DNA of 5,253 nucleotides from Deltaproteobacteria bacterium (GTDB lineage Bacteria > Desulfobacterota > BSN033 > UBA1163), in contig VGSD01000236.1 in assembly GCA_016875155.1 (NCBI GenBank), forward strand, positions 1-5,253. The letters are read 5' to 3'. Positions within the stretch are counted from its first letter, which is position 1. Every line of letters starts with the position of its first letter. The position numbers and the translations under genes were made by a program. This document shows positions 1 to 5,253 of the stretch, one piece after another. Below the pieces are notes generated by a model. That model ran no database searches, had not been told where the DNA came from, and saw only the letters and a list, made by a program, of their open reading frames with translations.

Positions 1-9
1 CTTCTTCAT
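1..9 (-). CDS. Start of an unidentified gene (first three codons, Met-Lys-Lys)
   Basis: Read on the minus strand, the last nine bases of the window are ATG AAG AAG. They follow a strong Shine-Dalgarno (AGGGAGG) with a 4-nt spacer. The combination of SD, ATG and a Lys-Lys start is convincing as a translation start, but the rest of the protein lies outside the window. A Met-Lys-Lys start is common in exported proteins and many others, so no function can be given. The gene follows radA on the same strand, 110 nt after its stop, with the AT-rich repeat region between them. Confidence 0.55.
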
Positions 10-13
10 AAAA

Positions 14-20
14 CCTCCCT
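14..20 (-). promoter_or_regulatory. Ribosome binding site of the gene entering at position 9
   Basis: The minus strand reads AGGGAGG, then TTTT, then ATG. This is close to a perfect anti-16S match (GGAGG core) at slightly short spacing. It is the main reason for calling a gene start at the window edge, and it contrasts with radA, which has no visible SD. Confidence 0.6.
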
Positions 21-37
21 GTTAAAACTCATTTCAA

Positions 38-114
38 ATTGCAAAATTAGCAATTAGCATTTTAAATTTGTTTTTATTTTTGCAATGCTAATTTTGTATT
101 GCTAACTTTGCAAT
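38..114. repeat. AT-rich nested inverted repeats after radA
   Basis: A 17-nt motif at 38-54 (ATTGCAAAATTAGCAAT) recurs inverted at 98-114 with one mismatch. Nested inside, TTAGCATT at 54-61 pairs perfectly with AATGCTAA at 84-91. A third, related inverted copy of the CAAAATTAGCA motif lies at 82-96. The transcript could fold into one long AT-rich hairpin with a loop around 62-83. It lies 5 nt past the radA stop and ends about 17 nt before the next gene's SD. It lacks a GC-rich stem followed by a U-tract, so it is not a textbook intrinsic terminator. It could act as a weak terminator or 3' stabiliser, or be a degenerate dispersed repeat. Function is not shown. Confidence 0.65.
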
Positions 115-119
115 GATTT

Positions 120-1484
120 TTAAAATAGTCTTTCCACGGCTTCTCCAACCGTGCTTACACCGATCAATTCGATCCCTTTGATCCCTCTCACTTTCTCTTG
201 ATTGGGCGCTGGCAGAAGGACTCGTTTAAATCCTAACCTCACTGCTTCTTTCACTCTGACCTCTGATTGGTTCACTCCCCTCACTTCTCCTCCCAATCCC
301 ACTTCTCCAAAAACAATCATTTCAGGATCAATCACTTTGTTCCTAAAACTTGACCCTATTGCAGCGATGATACCTAAATCAGCGCCGGGTTCCTCCACCT
401 TCAATCCACCGGCGATGTTTAAAAAAATATCATGATTAAACAGGTGAACCCCCAGCCTCTTCTCCATCACAGCGACTAAAAGCGATACCCGCTGGCTATC
501 GATCCCCTGAGCCATTCGCCGTGGAACGCCCAGGTTTGTAGGAACGACCAGCGCCTGAAGTTCAATAAGAATAGGCCTGGAACCTTCGATGCTGGGCATG
601 ACCACCGAACCAGAGGCAGGTTGGGTTCGCTCTGAAAGAAAAAATTCCGAAGGGTTGATCACCTCTACCAGTCCTGAGTCTTTCATCTCAAAAACGCCAA
701 TCTCATTGGTGGAACCGAAACGGTTTTTCACCGCTCTCAATATCCGGAAGGCATGATTGGCTTCCCCCTCGATATAGAGAACGGTATCCACCATATGTTC
801 CAGGACTTTGGGGCCTGCAATAAAACCCTCTTTCGTCACATGACCAATGAGAAAGATGGGAATGGACAGATGTTTTGCCAGATAAAGCAACCGGCTCGAT
901 GCCTCTCTGACCTGGGTGATCGACCCCGGCGTTGAAGGAAGGTCAGAGGAGTAGATCGTCTGGATGGAATCGACCACCACGGTTAAAGGTTTGAGCGCCT
1001 GGATGTCCTGAAGGATCTTCTCCAGAGACGTCTCCGAGACCACAAAGAGGTGATCCGAGGAAATTCCCAGACGGTCTGCCCTCATTTTGGTCTGCTGAAG
1101 CGATTCCTCTCCGGAGACATAAAGGACCTTCTTTCCAGCGGATGCCAGGTGGCCCATCATCTGAAGAAGAAGGGTGGACTTCCCAATCCCTGGATCGCCT
1201 CCGACCAGGATCACCGATCCAAAGACAATCCCTCCCCCTAAAACCCGATCGAATTCTCCGATCCCGATTCGGAATCTGCCTTCCTCCTTGCCAACAATCT
1301 CAGTGATGGCTGTAGGGACAGCCCCGGCCTCAAATCCAAGGAGATCCCGTTCAGGAGCTTTCTCTTCAATCACCCTCTCTTCAACAAAGGTGTTCCATTC
1401 CTGACAGCCGGGGCATTTTCCAAGCCATTTTGGGGCCTGATATCCGCAGGTCTGACAGACGAATTGTGTCTTAGCTTTGGCCAT
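120..1484 (-). CDS. radA: DNA repair protein RadA (Sms), RecA-like ATPase with Lon-like domain
   Basis: RadA is a cytoplasmic ATPase that drives branch migration of recombination intermediates alongside RecA. The 454 residues match the usual family length and domain order. An N-terminal C4 zinc finger has Cys10, Cys13, Cys24 and Cys27. The RecA-like core has Walker A GGDPGIGKST at about 95-104 and Walker B TVVVDSIQT at about 168-176. The RadA-specific KNRFG motif is at 253-257. A C-terminal Lon-protease-like domain runs from about 285 to the end and includes the EPGADLG segment near 365-371. In this family that domain is known to act as a scaffold rather than a protease. All key motifs are intact. 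The ATG at 1484 is the only plausible start: an in-frame stop lies 21 nt upstream at 1508-1506 with no other start codon between, and the MAKxKTxFVCQxCG beginning is typical. No clear Shine-Dalgarno precedes it. A good promoter lies about 230 nt upstream. Confidence 0.98.
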   Translation of the reverse strand: MAKAKTQFVCQTCGYQAPKWLGKCPGCQEWNTFVEERVIEEKAPERDLLGFEAGAVPTAITEIVGKEEGRFRIGIGEFDRVLGGGIVFGSVILVGGDPGIGKSTLLLQMMGHLASAGKKVLYVSGEESLQQTKMRADRLGISSDHLFVVSETSLEKILQDIQALKPLTVVVDSIQTIYSSDLPSTPGSITQVREASSRLLYLAKHLSIPIFLIGHVTKEGFIAGPKVLEHMVDTVLYIEGEANHAFRILRAVKNRFGSTNEIGVFEMKDSGLVEVINPSEFFLSERTQPASGSVVMPSIEGSRPILIELQALVVPTNLGVPRRMAQGIDSQRVSLLVAVMEKRLGVHLFNHDIFLNIAGGLKVEEPGADLGIIAAIGSSFRNKVIDPEMIVFGEVGLGGEVRGVNQSEVRVKEAVRLGFKRVLLPAPNQEKVRGIKGIELIGVSTVGEAVERLF

Positions 1485-1572
1485 AAGTTTGATTAAGTCT
1501 GACGGTTAAGGTAACGAGGCTCGTATCGTAAATAGAAGGCTACGTCTATCGTCCACAAATTATTTAAACGTC

Positions 1573-1660
1573 ACCGTAACCGATAACCGAAACGCCTGCC
1601 TGCCGGTAGGCAGGGGCTTCGTAACCATAACCTTAACCGATTGACCATAGACCGATCGGG
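1573..1660. repeat. Degenerate tandem array of ACC-initiated 6-8 nt units, interrupted by a palindrome
   Basis: On the plus strand, units starting with ACC follow one another: ACCGTA (1573), ACCGATA (1579), ACCGAA (1586). After the GC-rich palindrome at 1595-1614 come ACCATA (1624), ACCTTA (1630), ACCGATTG (1636), ACCATAG (1644) and ACCGATCGGG (1651). The complementary reading is a run of GGTTAN-like units in the proposed radA leader RNA. An inverted copy of one unit pair also lies closer to radA: CGGTTAAGGT at 1503-1512 is the exact reverse complement of ACCTTAACCG at 1630-1639. No open reading frame is explained by this tract. It could be a protein-binding array, a slippage-derived repeat or a dispersed intergenic repeat. 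Confidence 0.6.
1595..1614. repeat. GC-rich 20-nt near-palindrome (hairpin) inside the ACC array
   Basis: The sequence CCTGCCTGCCGGTAGGCAGG equals its own reverse complement except for one symmetric base pair (G1602/T1607). It can form a 7-bp stem (1595-1601 with 1608-1614) and a 6-nt loop on either strand. The stem may be extended outwards by CGAA (1588-1591) pairing with TTCG (1618-1621) across a 3x3 internal loop. I recall similar CCTGCC...GGCAGG palindromes as dispersed intergenic repeats in environmental bacterial genomes, but I cannot verify copy number here. No U-tract follows on either strand, so a terminator role is not supported. Confidence 0.7.
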
Positions 1661-1720
1661 AAAGCATTTCTGACCAGTGGCCTCATTCGTTTCAAAGGAC
1701 GGTAAATCAAAACCGAAGGC

Positions 1721-1749
1721 ATTGTAGCAGAAAGGATTCTGGAGGTCAA
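1721..1749 (-). promoter_or_regulatory. Sigma70-type promoter directed at radA
   Basis: Reading the minus strand, a -35 box TTGACC (1749-1744) and a -10 box TACAAT (1726-1721) are separated by exactly 17 nt. Each hexamer matches consensus at five of six positions. The predicted transcription start is near 1714, giving a radA leader of about 230 nt. The leader contains the ACC/GGT array and the GC-rich hairpin and has no convincing ORF or tRNA. The -35 box begins only 9 nt from the edge of the palindromic element at 1759-1984, so the promoter lies outside that element and remains intact. Strength and regulation are inferred from sequence alone. Confidence 0.65.
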
Positions 1750-1758
1750 AAAATAATA

Positions 1759-1984
1759 TCTAAATTGAGCGATTTTTTACCCTTCACAAGGGGGGCGGGG
1801 AGGCCGAAAAGCCTTTTAGAGCGATTACCTTTGATAGATTGAATCGACAATGAGGCCGGTTCAATGACCACCCTTTTGGTGAAAGTTTAAGGTGAATTGC
1901 CCAACCTTATAACGCATCGCATTCTAAAAGGGTTTGAGGCGTCTCTGCCCCTCTTGTGAAATAGGGTGAATCGCTCAATTTAGG
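1759..1984. mobile_element. MITE-like palindromic element with ~67-nt inverted arms and TA flanks
   Basis: The left arm (1759-1825) and right arm (1916-1984) are imperfect inverted repeats. Positions 1760-1774 pair perfectly with 1969-1983 (15 bp). Positions 1783-1820 pair with 1923-1960 at 31 of 38 positions without gaps. GCGAT at 1821-1825 pairs with 1916-1920. Between them the 90-nt centre holds three small hairpins: ATTGAA 1838-1843 with 1860-1865, CACC 1869-1872 with GGTG 1878-1881, and TAAGGT 1888-1893 with ACCTTA 1904-1909. TA dinucleotides flank both ends (1757-1758 and 1985-1986), as in the TA target duplications of IS630/Tc1-mariner relatives. No ORF lies inside. The size, non-coding content and inverted ends fit a miniature inverted-repeat element. 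The alternative is a host-derived structured RNA or processing/termination element downstream of fabH. Copy number elsewhere is unknown. Confidence 0.65.
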
Positions 1985-2000
1985 TAGTGGATGAGAGGAA

Positions 2001-2987
2001 TCAATATCTGAAGAGAGCCGCCCCCCAGGTCAAACCAGCGCCAAAAGAACTGACCAGGACGAGATCGCCTTTCCGGATCTTACCGCTTCGGACCGCCTCA
2101 TCAAAGGCGACGGGAATGGTAGCTGCTGAGGTGTTGCCATACTTATGGACAGTGATGATCACCTTTTCAGTGGGAATTCCCAACTTTTCTGCCACAGCGT
2201 CCATAATCCGGATATTGGCCTGGTGGGGAATGAACCAGTCGATCTCATCGCTCGTGATCCCCTGTTGGGCCATGATCTTTCGGGATGAATCAACCAGGGT
2301 GCGAACTGCATGTTTGAAGGTCTCGTTGCCCTGCATCCTCACATACTGAAGCCTCTGATCAATCATCTCATGAGAAGCAGGTATTCGCGAGCCTCCTCCG
2401 GGCACATGGATCAGACGCCAGAGATCTCCATCGGACTCAATATCCATTCCAAGGATCTCTCCATCATCGTTTCCATTCGAATGTCCGAGGACAACTGCAC
2501 CCGCTCCATCACCAAAAAGGACGCAGGTGGAGCGATCTTGGTAATCGATCCGATTTGAGATAATCTCCCCACCCACCACCAGGGCTTTGCTATAGGAACC
2601 ATCCTGCATGAATTTCTGGGCGATGGCCAACCCATAGATGAACCCTGGGCAGGCTGCATTCACATCAAAGGCAACCGCCTTCTTCGCACCCAACCGATGC
2701 TGGACCATACAACCGCAAGAGGGGCTGAGCATGTCTGCTGTCGAGGTTCCGATGATGATCAGATCCAACTCATCAGCCGAGATCCCTGACATTTGAAGAG
2801 CGGATGCGGAGGCCAGCGTGGCAAGGTCAGACATGGCCTGGCCTTTCTCGATCATCCGCCGTTCTTTTATTCCAGTCCGGGTCGTAATCCATTCATCGCT
2901 CGTGTCAATGATCTTTTCAAAATAGGAGTTCGGAACAACCCGCTCCGGGGAATAAGACCCTGTTCCCTTAATGGCAATCTTTTTCAA
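2001..2987 (-). CDS. fabH: Beta-ketoacyl-[acyl-carrier-protein] synthase III (FabH)
   Basis: FabH condenses an acyl-CoA, usually acetyl-CoA, with malonyl-ACP to start type II fatty-acid synthesis in the cytoplasm. With the start used here the protein has 328 residues, normal for the family. The catalytic triad is complete: Cys113 in AACPG, His255 in HQANIRI and Asn285 in KYGNTSAA. Other family signatures are DEWITTRTGIKERR near the N-terminus, GDGAGAVVLG at 159-168 and the terminal GAGLTWGAALF block. I chose TTG at 2987 because GGGAGAG (3000-2994) sits 8 nt before it, counted from the GGAG core, and because the resulting (M)KKIAIKGTGSYSP beginning matches FabH proteins. ATG at 2993 (2-nt spacing) and TTG at 3002 are in-frame alternatives. 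The usual partners plsX, fabD and acpP are not adjacent here. The acyl-CoA preference cannot be read from the sequence. Confidence 0.97.
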   Translation of the reverse strand: MKKIAIKGTGSYSPERVVPNSYFEKIIDTSDEWITTRTGIKERRMIEKGQAMSDLATLASASALQMSGISADELDLIIIGTSTADMLSPSCGCMVQHRLGAKKAVAFDVNAACPGFIYGLAIAQKFMQDGSYSKALVVGGEIISNRIDYQDRSTCVLFGDGAGAVVLGHSNGNDDGEILGMDIESDGDLWRLIHVPGGGSRIPASHEMIDQRLQYVRMQGNETFKHAVRTLVDSSRKIMAQQGITSDEIDWFIPHQANIRIMDAVAEKLGIPTEKVIITVHKYGNTSAATIPVAFDEAVRSGKIRKGDLVLVSSFGAGLTWGAALFRY

Positions 2988-2993
2988 ACACAT

Positions 2994-3000
2994 CTCTCCC
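2994..3000 (-). promoter_or_regulatory. Ribosome binding site of fabH, deciding between nested starts
   Basis: The minus strand reads GGGAGAG directly followed by ATG TGT TTG AAA AAG. The ATG at 2993 is only 2 nt from the GGAG core, too close for efficient initiation. The TTG at 2987 is 8 nt away, which is near optimal. This favours the TTG start, although ATG is the stronger codon. Confidence 0.55.
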
Positions 3001-3085
3001 AATGAATGTTTTCCCCCACCCCATGGAATGGTCTTCTTTATATCCTATTTCCTTGAAATTTACCAGTATTAAAAAAACTGAATCT

Positions 3086-4057
3086 TCACCGTAGGGTATG
3101 CTTTTTAAAGAAATCCCATAACCGTTCATTCGCATCAATATCCCTGCTCGTCCTTCCGATAATCCACGCGGGCAGATATTGATCTCCTCCAGGCCAGGTA
3201 TGCCCTCCTCCCTCAATCGCATAAAGAAGAACTTCGGTCTCCTGGCTACACGGACCGTAAATCTCCCGTCGGACCCGGGTGCCATCCTTTGGGTTCCTGT
3301 CCGGTTCATAGGTGATCATGGGTGATGAAGGACACTGGTTCTTCATTGTCCAGAACCGAATCGATTCTGAAACGGACAGAACCCTTCCGAACTTCCTCCC
3401 CCTCTTGAACCCGATCTCCCCACCCTCCCAGGGCACGAGGGGGTCCTCTGTTCCTGGCATCATCAATACTGAAACCGACCTCTTCGGAGCACAAACAGGG
3501 GGAAAGTGTTCTGGCAACTGGATGGCCACCACCCCGATGGCCGCTATTCGATCGGAGAGTTCACAGGCTAACCGCTGCGAAAACTGCCCGCCATTGGAAA
3601 TCCCTGCTGCATAGATTCGAGTCGCATCAACATTGAGAGTTCGGATGAGGTGGTCAATCAGGGCAGATATGAAACCGACATCATCGATATTTTCCCGATG
3701 GGCACGAAAAGCCTGTAGACCCCTGCCATCGTTCCAGTGTTTCTCAATCCCATCCGGATAGAGGACGATGAAGCCCTCCCTGTCCGCAATGCGGTCAAAC
3801 CCGCCGAGAGTCAGCTTCTGCATCCCCTGCCCCGTTCCTCTGCCTCCGTGAAAGAGGAAAACCACGGGGATGGGCTTTGAGGGTTCATAGGACGAGGGAA
3901 TGAAAAGGGCATAGGTGCGCTCCAGCCCTCCAACCGAAATTGAATTCCTGCGGGAATGTTGAGCAAAGGAGGCTTCTGGATCAACGAGGGAGGAGAAAAC
4001 AACCCAACCCACCATTAGCAACAGGGAGGAAATGTTTTTGATCTTTCTTTGACTCAA
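3086..4057 (-). CDS. Exported alpha/beta-hydrolase esterase, LpqC / PHB-depolymerase / feruloyl-esterase-like family
   Basis: This 323-residue protein has an N-terminal signal peptide: a basic start (RKIK), a hydrophobic stretch at about 9-25 and a likely cleavage after Ala32 (SFA|Q). The mature part is an alpha/beta hydrolase of the LpqC/esterase-PHB group. It has an HGG oxyanion motif at 70-72, nucleophile Ser154 in GISNGG, Asp205 in GTEDPLVPW and His286 in GGGHTWPGG, so the triad is complete. Cys165/Cys189 and Cys242/Cys270 could form disulphides, fitting a periplasmic or secreted enzyme. Family members hydrolyse esters such as feruloyl-polysaccharides or short polyhydroxyalkanoates; the substrate here is unknown. 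No PHA-binding or carbohydrate-binding domain is attached. The TTG start at 4057 is the first in frame after a stop (4093-4091), gives a proper signal-peptide n-region and lies 19 nt after the YihY stop, suggesting co-transcription. The next Met (residue 15) would destroy the signal peptide. Confidence 0.9.
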   Translation of the reverse strand: MSQRKIKNISSLLLMVGWVVFSSLVDPEASFAQHSRRNSISVGGLERTYALFIPSSYEPSKPIPVVFLFHGGRGTGQGMQKLTLGGFDRIADREGFIVLYPDGIEKHWNDGRGLQAFRAHRENIDDVGFISALIDHLIRTLNVDATRIYAAGISNGGQFSQRLACELSDRIAAIGVVAIQLPEHFPPVCAPKRSVSVLMMPGTEDPLVPWEGGEIGFKRGRKFGRVLSVSESIRFWTMKNQCPSSPMITYEPDRNPKDGTRVRREIYGPCSQETEVLLYAIEGGGHTWPGGDQYLPAWIIGRTSRDIDANERLWDFFKKHTLR

Positions 4058-4060
4058 TCT

Positions 4061-4066
4061 TCCTTC
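4061..4066 (-). promoter_or_regulatory. Ribosome binding site of the esterase gene
   Basis: The minus strand reads GAAGGA, then AGA, then the TTG start at 4057. Spacing is short (3-4 nt), but the site is purine-rich (AAGAAGGAAGA overall). It lies wholly in the 19-nt gap after the YihY stop. It supports the TTG start together with the signal-peptide argument. Confidence 0.45.
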
Positions 4067-4076
4067 TTTGTTCTTC

Positions 4077-5253
4077 TTAAATCCCTTTGATCACAACATT
4101 CCCTGGCGCCTTTTCACCAGCCTCTGAAAGATTTTTCATTGATTCAGAGAGTTTTTCCGCTGGATCAGACTGAAAAACAGCATCATAGGTAAGCCCCCGG
4201 TGTTCATAGGCATCGAGGACCTCTTTTACCCTCAGGTGTTCAATCGTCCGCCCGGGTTGGAAGGTGACTTCATGTTTCGCTGTGCCTACGGTTTCAACGA
4301 CCAGCCCAACCTCCATTAATTCATGTAAGAGTTGCCTCACCAGTGGAACAGGAACCTCTAATTGCTCTGCAATCTGGGAGGCGCTTAATGCTTTCTCCCC
4401 TTTAGAAAATTTTTGAGTTAACAGGTGGAAGATCTTAAGAGCAAACCTCTTCTTGGCAGAAATACTGACCCGGGAATAGTCCGGTTGAAACCCGAAGGTT
4501 TCATAATACTCGCTGGCATGCGAAACTTCGGCTCCGAAAAGGACGATCATCCAGCTCATCTGAAGCATCGCGAGGAAAAGCGGCAGGGCCGCAAAGCTGC
4601 CGTAAATGGCGCCGTAACTGGCAGCTCCGATCTGAAATTTAATATAGATCCATTGAACGAGCTGAAGGATCGTCCCAGCAGAAATCCCTCCCACGATGGC
4701 CGCCCTGAGAGGGATTCGGGTATTGGGCATGACCAGGTAGACCATGGTCAACAGGGCCCAGATGGACACGTAGGGCAATAGATTCAACAGAAAAAAGATG
4801 ACCGAACTGAAAACGCCCAGGAAGGCGATTTTTTGAAGGATCACTTTGAGCTGACTGGCTACGAGGACGGTCGCACTGCTGGCAATGACCAGAAGCACTG
4901 GAGCAAAGACCATGATGGCAATGTAATCGCTAAATTTTCTCACGAGCGTCCTCGATTTTTTAACCTCCCATATCTCATTGAGCGACCCCTCTATTTTCCC
5001 AAGGATGGAGATCACCGTCCAAAAAAGCAATACCACGCCAACGCCCGCAATCACTCCTCCCTTGGCCTGATCGAGGAGGTTGTGTGAAAACGTGAGAATC
5101 TGGTTGGTGATATCTGCCTGCCAATTCGCCTTTTCCGCCATCTGAAGGATCTGTTTCTCGATCATCTTTTCAAGGCCAAATCCTTTTGAAATGGCGAAGG
5201 CCACGGCCACGACCGGAACGACATTGAGCAGGGAATAATAGGTCAAAACGGAG
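4077..5253 (-). CDS. YihY/BrkB-family inner-membrane protein with C-terminal winged-helix domain (N-terminus cut by the window)
   Basis: The frame is open to the right edge, so the true start lies outside; a TTG at 5246 is only an internal codon. The visible part begins with the conserved YihY segment (S-V-)LTYYSLLNVVP, which normally lies tens of residues into the protein. Numbering from that leucine, membrane segments appear at about 4-20, 66-83, 107-131, 142-171, 180-200 and 214-240, as expected of the six-helix BrkB/YihY fold. After about residue 262 the chain becomes soluble. Residues 286-320 (ALSASQIAEQLEVPVPLVRQ...GLVVE) look like a winged helix-turn-helix, followed by a hydrophilic tail to 389. 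YihY was once named as RNase BN, but that activity belongs to another protein; the family's function remains unsettled, with transport or envelope roles proposed. The esterase gene follows after 19 nt. Confidence 0.93.
   Translation of the reverse strand, partial: SVLTYYSLLNVVPVVAVAFAISKGFGLEKMIEKQILQMAEKANWQADITNQILTFSHNLLDQAKGGVIAGVGVVLLFWTVISILGKIEGSLNEIWEVKKSRTLVRKFSDYIAIMVFAPVLLVIASSATVLVASQLKVILQKIAFLGVFSSVIFFLLNLLPYVSIWALLTMVYLVMPNTRIPLRAAIVGGISAGTILQLVQWIYIKFQIGAASYGAIYGSFAALPLFLAMLQMSWMIVLFGAEVSHASEYYETFGFQPDYSRVSISAKKRFALKIFHLLTQKFSKGEKALSASQIAEQLEVPVPLVRQLLHELMEVGLVVETVGTAKHEVTFQPGRTIEHLRVKEVLDAYEHRGLTYDAVFQSDPAEKLSESMKNLSEAGEKAPGNVVIKGI

Noticed and set aside
1595..1614. GC-rich palindrome as a Rho-independent terminator
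   Set aside because: Neither strand has a U-tract following the hairpin, and it lies downstream of the predicted radA promoter, where full termination would silence radA.
1573..1660. CRISPR array
   Set aside because: Units are 6-8 nt with no constant-length spacers and no cas genes nearby.
1485..1720. tRNA or known riboswitch in the radA leader
   Set aside because: No cloverleaf, T-loop motif or recognisable riboswitch core is visible; the hairpin and ACC/GGT units account for the visible structure.
1987..2349. Plus-strand 120-codon open frame opposite the fabH 3' end
   Set aside because: It is antisense to conserved FabH catalytic regions and shows no domain, so it is a shadow of a real gene. 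The other plus-strand frames opposite radA, the esterase and yihY were rejected for the same reason.
3062..3081. CAGT...ACTG with an A/T run after the esterase stop as an intrinsic terminator
   Set aside because: The stem is only 4 bp and the A/T run is in the loop, not after the stem.
3001..3085. Possible fabH promoter (TATAAA-like -10 on the minus strand near 3037-3042)
   Set aside because: No acceptable -35 hexamer lies 16-18 nt upstream, so the AT-rich -10-like string alone is not enough. fabH may be read from the esterase transcript or from a promoter I cannot identify.
2968..3309. 113-codon minus-strand open frame covering the fabH-esterase spacer
   Set aside because: It overlaps the C-terminal coding part of the well-supported esterase and the start of fabH in another frame, has low-complexity unfamiliar residues and no recognisable domain. 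The spacer is better read as non-coding.

Overview
The window is a stretch of ordinary bacterial chromosome of mid GC content. Every recognisable gene lies on the minus strand, so it reads from right to left. Protein style suggests a Gram-negative, deep-branching lineage such as Desulfobacterota (old Deltaproteobacteria), Nitrospirota or a neighbour. The pointers are a FabH of that general type, a YihY/BrkB membrane protein with an added C-terminal winged-helix domain, an exported LpqC-type esterase, and repeat-filled intergenic DNA. The lineage is an inference from family resemblance, not a proven placement.

Layout in the direction of transcription: (1) 5253-4077, a YihY/BrkB-family inner-membrane protein whose N-terminus lies beyond the right edge; (2) 4057-3086, an exported alpha/beta-hydrolase esterase (LpqC / PHB-depolymerase-like) starting with TTG only 19 nt after the YihY stop, so probably co-transcribed with it; (3) 2987-2001, FabH (beta-ketoacyl-ACP synthase III), after a gap of about 100 nt; (4) a 516-nt intergenic region (1485-2000); (5) 1484-120, RadA, the DNA repair / branch-migration ATPase; (6) an AT-rich repeat region, then the first three codons of another gene (9-1) behind a strong Shine-Dalgarno.

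The protein genes are housekeeping or commonplace, and I see no defence system, biosynthetic cluster or prophage. The unusual material is between genes. Positions 1759-1984 form a 226-bp imperfect palindrome with arms of about 67-69 nt, flanked by TA on both sides and holding no ORF. It looks like a MITE-type or structured palindromic element sitting 16 nt past the fabH stop. Just beyond it is a near-consensus sigma70 promoter (TTGACC, 17 nt, TACAAT) pointing at radA, which predicts a leader of about 230 nt. That leader contains a period-6/7 ACC(N)TA-type tandem array interrupted by a GC-rich 20-nt near-palindrome. A third, differently composed AT-rich set of inverted repeats lies at 38-114, after radA.

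Functionally, fabH starts fatty-acid synthesis, radA serves recombination and repair, and the YihY/esterase pair belongs to the envelope. They need not work together. The promoter and the palindromic element together suggest that radA is transcribed separately from fabH.
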